Source of the DNA: Burkholderiaceae bacterium
GTDB taxonomy: Bacteria > Pseudomonadota > Gammaproteobacteria > Burkholderiales > Burkholderiaceae_C
DNA: 64,000 nucleotides
Direction of reading: 5' to 3'
Assembly (NCBI GenBank): GCA_016790575.1
Contig: JAEUOU010000015.1
Span: 1 to 64,000, forward strand
The notes beneath the pieces are model-generated. The model made no database searches. It was not told the origin of the DNA and saw only the letters and a program-made list of their open reading frames with translations. Shown in pieces: positions 60,392-64,000 of this stretch. The translations under genes were made by a program, and so were the position numbers. Each line of letters starts with the position of its first letter. Position 1 is the stretch's first letter.

Positions 60392-62185
60392 TCAGCTGGC
60401 CACAGGATTGCGCAGGCGGATATGCAATTCGCGCAGTTGCTTTTCGTCCACCAGGCTGGGGGCCTGGGTCAGCAGACACTGGGCGCGCTGGGTCTTGGGG
60501 AAGGCGATGACGTCCCGAATGGATTCGGCCCCGGTCATGAGGGTGACGATGCGGTCCAGCCCGAAAGCCAGGCCACCATGGGGCGGCGCACCGTACTGCA
60601 AGGCATCCAAGAGGAAGCCGAATTTGATCTTGGCCTCATCCGGAGTGATCTTGAGTGCGTCAAACACCTTTTGCTGCACATCCGCGCGGTGGATACGTAC
60701 TGAGCCACCACCGATCTCCCAGCCATTGAGCACCATGTCGTAGCCTTTGGCGATGCAGCGCTCGGGTGCGGTCACCATCCAGTCTTCATGACCATCTTTG
60801 GGCGCTGTGAACGGGTGATGCACGGCCGTGTAGCGCTGGGCCTCTTCGTCAAACTCGAACATCGGGAAGTCAACCACCCACAGTGGCGCCCAACGGTCCT
60901 CGAAAAGCCCCGTCTTGCGGGCAAACGCGCTGTGTCCAATTTTCAGTCGCAGCGCACCAATGGCGTCGTTGACCACTTTGGCCTTGTCGGCGCCAAAGAA
61001 CAGGATGTCGCCATCTTGCGCGCCGGTCCGCTTGAGGATTTCCGCCACAGCCGCGTCGTGCAGGTTCTTGACAATCGGGGACTGGAGACCGTCACGCCCC
61101 TTGGCGGCTTCGTTGACCTTGATCCAGGCAAGCCCCTTCGCACCGTAGATCTTGACAAATTCGGTGTATCCGTCGATTTCGCCTCGGCTCATCTCGGCAC
61201 CGCCCGGCACCCGCAATGCGACCACACGCCCGCCCTTGGTGGTGGCCGGGCCGGAGAAGACCTTGAAATCAACGTCGGCCATCACGTCGGTCAGTTCGGC
61301 AAACTCCAGCTTCACACGAAGGTCTGGCTTGTCGGAGCCGAAGCGGTGCATGGCCTCGGCATACGCCATCACGGGGAATGCCCCCAGATCGACGTTCAGC
61401 GTCTTGAGAAAAACCTTCTTGATCATCGCCTGGAACAGGTCACGGATGTCCTGCTCGCCCAGGAAAGACGTCTCGATGTCAATCTGCGTGAACTCCGGCT
61501 GCCGATCGGCGCGAAGGTCCTCGTCACGGAAACACTTGGTGATCTGGTAATACCGGTCAAAGCCAGCAACCATCAACAACTGCTTGAACAACTGAGGCGA
61601 TTGCGGCAGGGCAAAAAACTGTCCGTCATGAACCCGACTGGGAACGAGATAGTCTCGAGCGCCTTCCGGCGTGCTTTTTGTCAGCATGGGCGTTTCGATG
61701 TCGACGAAGCCGTTCTCGTCGAGAAACTTGCGCACCTCCATCGCCACCTTGTAGCGAAGCATGAGGTTGTTCTGCATGTAGGGGCGACGCAGGTCCAGAA
61801 CCCGATGGGTCAGGCGGGTGGTCTCACTCAGATTGTCGTCGTCGAGCAGGAAAGGCGGTGTTACCGACGGGTTGAGAACCGTCAATTCGTGGCAAAGCAC
61901 TTCGATCTTGCCACTCTTGAGCTGGTCATTGGTTGTCCCGTCAGGACGTGCGCGAACAAGCCCTTTCACCTGCACACAGAACTCGTTGCGCAAGCCTTCT
62001 GCCGCAGCAAACATCTCGGGGCGATCCGGATCGCAGACGATCTGGACCGAACCCTCACGATCACGCAGATCGACAAAAATGACGCCGCCATGATCCCGGC
62101 GCCGGTTGACCCAGCCACACAGCGTTACCGACTGGCCAAGGAGCTGTTCGGTTACCAGACCACAGTATTGGGAGCGCATCGACAT
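60392..62185 (-). CDS. aspS: Aspartyl-tRNA synthetase
   Basis: 597 aa. OB-fold anticodon-binding domain at 1-110 ([26 protein letters not shown], two parts). Class II motif 2 is [22 protein letters not shown] and motif 3 ends in [13 protein letters not shown]. The bacterial GAD insertion lies around 310-410. It charges tRNA-Asp; whether it is discriminating cannot be read from sequence. Third of fmdB-DUF502-aspS. An in-frame ATG at 62179 is an alternative start. Confidence 0.97.
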   Translation of the reverse strand: MSMRSQYCGLVTEQLLGQSVTLCGWVNRRRDHGGVIFVDLRDREGSVQIVCDPDRPEMFAAAEGLRNEFCVQVKGLVRARPDGTTNDQLKSGKIEVLCHELTVLNPSVTPPFLLDDDNLSETTRLTHRVLDLRRPYMQNNLMLRYKVAMEVRKFLDENGFVDIETPMLTKSTPEGARDYLVPSRVHDGQFFALPQSPQLFKQLLMVAGFDRYYQITKCFRDEDLRADRQPEFTQIDIETSFLGEQDIRDLFQAMIKKVFLKTLNVDLGAFPVMAYAEAMHRFGSDKPDLRVKLEFAELTDVMADVDFKVFSGPATTKGGRVVALRVPGGAEMSRGEIDGYTEFVKIYGAKGLAWIKVNEAAKGRDGLQSPIVKNLHDAAVAEILKRTGAQDGDILFFGADKAKVVNDAIGALRLKIGHSAFARKTGLFEDRWAPLWVVDFPMFEFDEEAQRYTAVHHPFTAPKDGHEDWMVTAPERCIAKGYDMVLNGWEIGGGSVRIHRADVQQKVFDALKITPDEAKIKFGFLLDALQYGAPPHGGLAFGLDRIVTLMTGAESIRDVIAFPKTQRAQCLLTQAPSLVDEKQLRELHIRLRNPVAS

Positions 62186-62239
62186 AGAGGTTCTTTCTCG
62201 CGGGATGCCGGCGCCAACGGCGCTGGCCTTGAAGTTGTT

Positions 62240-62905
62240 TCAGTTCAACGGGACGGGCAAAGGCTTGGCCGCCTCGGCGTGCCGCGGCACAGGGGCCACG
62301 ACGCCCATCGAAATGACGTACTTGAGCGCCTCATCGACCGTCATCTTCAGTTCGATCACGTCGGCTTTGGGCAGCATCAGGAAAAATCCGGACGTCGGGT
62401 TCGGCGTCGTCGGAACATACACACTGACAAATTCGCCTGTCAGGTGCGTTGCCACTTCGCCGGAGGGCCGACCCGTCAGGAATGCGATGGTCCACGCGCC
62501 TTGGCGGGGGTACTGCACCAGCAAGGCTTTGGAGAAAGCGTGTCCGTTGCCGGAAAACAGCGTGTCGGCAACCTGTTTGACGCCGGTGTAGATGCTCCGC
62601 ACAAACGGAATGCGGTTCATCAAACCATCCCACTGGCGGACCCACCATTGACCAAACATGTTGGCAACGAATACACCGGTGGCGAAAACAACCACGGCAA
62701 CCAAAATGACGCCCAGGCCAGGAATGCGGCGCAACGGCCCGGTCAACGAGCTGAGTCCCGGCGCCACCGCATCGGCAGCCGCGAGCAAGGCCAGAAAGAT
62801 CCCGTCGAGCAGGCCCATGAGCCACAACAGGATCCAGACCGTCACGCCCATGGGCAGCCACACCAGCAGCCCGGTGACAAAGTATTGCTGGATGCGTCGC
62901 TTCAT
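62240..62905 (-). CDS. DUF502 family membrane protein
   Basis: 221 aa. Two membrane segments (about 8-35, WLPMGVTVWILLWLMG; and 62-85, GLGVILVAVVVFATGVFVAN) are followed by a cytosolic or periplasmic part. The family patterns IPFVRSIYTGVKQVADTLFS and FVSVYVPTTPNPTSGFFLML are present. Function is unknown. It lies between fmdB and aspS, a conserved arrangement in this order. Confidence 0.92.
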   Translation of the reverse strand: MKRRIQQYFVTGLLVWLPMGVTVWILLWLMGLLDGIFLALLAAADAVAPGLSSLTGPLRRIPGLGVILVAVVVFATGVFVANMFGQWWVRQWDGLMNRIPFVRSIYTGVKQVADTLFSGNGHAFSKALLVQYPRQGAWTIAFLTGRPSGEVATHLTGEFVSVYVPTTPNPTSGFFLMLPKADVIELKMTVDEALKYVISMGVVAPVPRHAEAAKPLPVPLN

Positions 62906-62976
62906 GTGAGCGTTGGTTGGAGGGGCTGAAACACTGGAGGCGCAGACAGGCCATCAGGCCGTGCGCAGGACAGGAC

Positions 62977-63273
62977 TCAATGGCAGCTGCACGATCCGCC
63001 ACACGGGCTCGCTGCCGCGGCGGCGGCCGGCTCGGCCGCCGGTTTTTCGGTCGCTGCGGCGGCGGCACCAGCCGTGGCGCCGGAAGCGCCGGCGCCACGG
63101 AAGTCTGTGGCATACCAGCCGTTTCCCTTGAGTTGGAAACCGGCTGCGGTCAGTTGCTTCTTGAACGTGCTGGCGCCGCAGGCCGGACATTCCGACAGGG
63201 GTGCGTCAGAGACTTTTTGCAAGACGTCCTTGGCATGTCCACAGGAGTCACACTTGTAGGCGTATATAGGCAC
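62977..63273 (-). CDS. FmdB-type zinc ribbon protein
   Basis: 98 aa from a GTG at 63273, giving the standard MPIYAYKCDSCGH start; the TTG at 63306 would place the start upstream of the predicted transcript. CxxC pairs in YKCDSCGHAK and SECPACGAST form the zinc ribbon. The C-terminal half is Ala/Pro-rich and ends in a Cys/His cluster (PCGGSCSCH). FmdB proteins are thought to be regulators; no target is known. Confidence 0.93.
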   Translation of the reverse strand: MPIYAYKCDSCGHAKDVLQKVSDAPLSECPACGASTFKKQLTAAGFQLKGNGWYATDFRGAGASGATAGAAAAATEKPAAEPAAAAAASPCGGSCSCH

Positions 63274-63305
63274 GGCGCAACGACCATAGTTCGGGAAAAC
63301 CTGCA

Positions 63306-63311
63306 ATTATA
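63306..63311 (-). promoter_or_regulatory. -10 of the fmdB-DUF502-aspS operon
   Basis: Perfect TATAAT on the minus strand, 33 nt before the GTG of fmdB. The -35 is weak. Confidence 0.55.
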
Positions 63312-63336
63312 AGCGCCTGGCCCGTTGCCTGAGAGT

Positions 63337-64000
63337 TCAGTGGGTGTGCGCCCGCGCAATCGGGTGGCCCTTGGGAGCAATGAGTTGCGGTGCGAGCGAA
63401 CCAATCACCATCAGGATCACGGAGGCTGCCAGTCCGATCAGGTTGGCGGGAACGAGGGCATCAGCAGCCACGTTTTGCGCGATCAACCAGGTCCCCACGC
63501 CACCAACCGCCGAGAACAGGGCGCCTTGTGTGGTGGCTCGCCGCCAATAGGCGCCAGCCAGCAAGGGGATGAACGCACCGGCCAGCGTCACGTTGTAGGC
63601 GTTCTGAACCATCTCGTACATGGTGCTCTTGCTGTTCAGGGCAAAGAGCAAGGCGCAGGCCGTGAACGTCACCAGAACGATGCGCAAAGTCAGCAAGAAT
63701 TGCTTGTCACCCATGCGCGGGGAAAGCGGGCGCAGCACGTTTTCCGTGAACAGAGACGTCGGTGCAAGCAAGGCGCCACTGGCGGTCGACAGAATGGCAG
63801 AGAGCAACGCCCCAAAAAACATCACCTGAGCCCACAGGGGCATCTTTCCAAGAACCATGTCAGGCAACACCCGCTGGATTTCCCTGGCATCGTCGGATCC
63901 GAACAAGGCGGCAAGGTTGGAATCGGCAACCACTGCCGCATAGGCAATGAAGATCGGGACGAAGGCGAACACGAAGTACAGAAGACCTCCGATGAGGGTT
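63337..64000 (-). CDS. Sodium:solute symporter (SSS family), C-terminal part (start outside the window)
   Basis: The last about 221 residues of an SSS-family carrier. At least five membrane helices are visible. FGALLSAILSTASGALLAPTS contains the Ser/Thr-rich sodium-binding helix (TM8-like) typical of SSS members, and TLAGAFIPLLAGAYWRRAT matches the later helices. The substrate (proline, pantothenate, acetate or other) cannot be read from this part. The C-terminus is His/Ala-rich. Confidence 0.88.
   Translation of the reverse strand, partial: TLIGGLLYFVFAFVPIFIAYAAVVADSNLAALFGSDDAREIQRVLPDMVLGKMPLWAQVMFFGALLSAILSTASGALLAPTSLFTENVLRPLSPRMGDKQFLLTLRIVLVTFTACALLFALNSKSTMYEMVQNAYNVTLAGAFIPLLAGAYWRRATTQGALFSAVGGVGTWLIAQNVAADALVPANLIGLAASVILMVIGSLAPQLIAPKGHPIARAHTH

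Noticed and set aside
60788-62929. 713-residue plus-strand frame opposite aspS and DUF502
   Set aside because: Complement of a clear aspartyl-tRNA synthetase; no family pattern.
1-64000. CRISPR arrays, tRNA/rRNA genes, insertion sequences, prophage
   Set aside because: No regularly spaced direct repeats, tRNA cloverleaf or rRNA segments, transposase/integrase or phage structural proteins were seen on either strand.

Overview
This window is about 64 kb of GC-rich chromosomal DNA. The gene content, gene order and DNA style point to a betaproteobacterium of the order Burkholderiales, most likely family Comamonadaceae. Supporting signs are the short adjacent pilT and pilU genes, the fmdB-DUF502-aspS run, a Bug-type tricarboxylate-family binding protein, the rubrerythrin / Fe-S oxidoreductase / DUF3501 set, and a GC-rich hairpin repeat that follows several stop codons. 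This placement is inferred from protein content, not from a database search. I see no rRNA, tRNA, IS element, prophage or CRISPR array.

Layout. 1-9.2 kb: a partial class III aminotransferase, purU, a GcvA-like LysR regulator, an Hsp20 with a candidate heat-shock promoter, an orphan glcD, then a seven-PAS hybrid-free sensor kinase coupled to an Rcp1-type response regulator. 9.2-15.2 kb: a biotinyl-carboxyltransferase fusion, a short PutA divergent from an Lrp-type regulator, and a DUF3617 exported protein. 15.2-22.1 kb: yggS divergent from pilT-pilU, a beta-hydroxyacid dehydrogenase, and the yraN-diaA-dolP / rsmI block without lpoA. 22.3-33.6 kb: a Pat-type protein acetyltransferase, a dinG-copD-yciI run, a patatin, a MipA-like porin, a small RHH protein, DUF1275, a spermidine synthase-like protein, an ornithine cyclodeaminase family member and an exported glutathione peroxidase. 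33.7-40.2 kb: MarR divergent from a Bug-type binding protein and sulfatase, then a 7TMR-DISM protein with a degenerate GGDEF divergent from a SulP transporter.

40.2-53.6 kb is the part that looks most accessory. It holds dinB, a dienoyl-CoA isomerase-like crotonase, queF, hydrolase, P4H, yaaA, truC, a three-gene photolyase operon and the rubrerythrin cluster. Six copies of a roughly 55-bp dispersed repeat are confined to it, and four of them overlap the ends of coding regions. 53.6-64 kb: a PaaX-like regulator coupled to an AidB-like acyl-CoA dehydrogenase, valS with a structured leader, yqjD-yqjE-yqjK, an intrinsic terminator, aspS-DUF502-fmdB and a partial sodium:solute symporter.

Two genome-scale signals stand out. 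First, about nine genes have a TANNNT or GACAAT hexamer ending 7-8 nt before the start codon, and in most no ribosome binding site is visible. This is the layout expected of leaderless mRNAs. Second, a 3'-end hairpin repeat occurs four times with a conserved GC-rich loop but different, fully complementary arms in each copy. That is covariation by eye and argues for selected RNA or DNA structure. DNA repair is well represented: dinB, dinG, FeS photolyase with DUF2256, a permuted photolyase-like protein, an AidB-like protein and yaaA.
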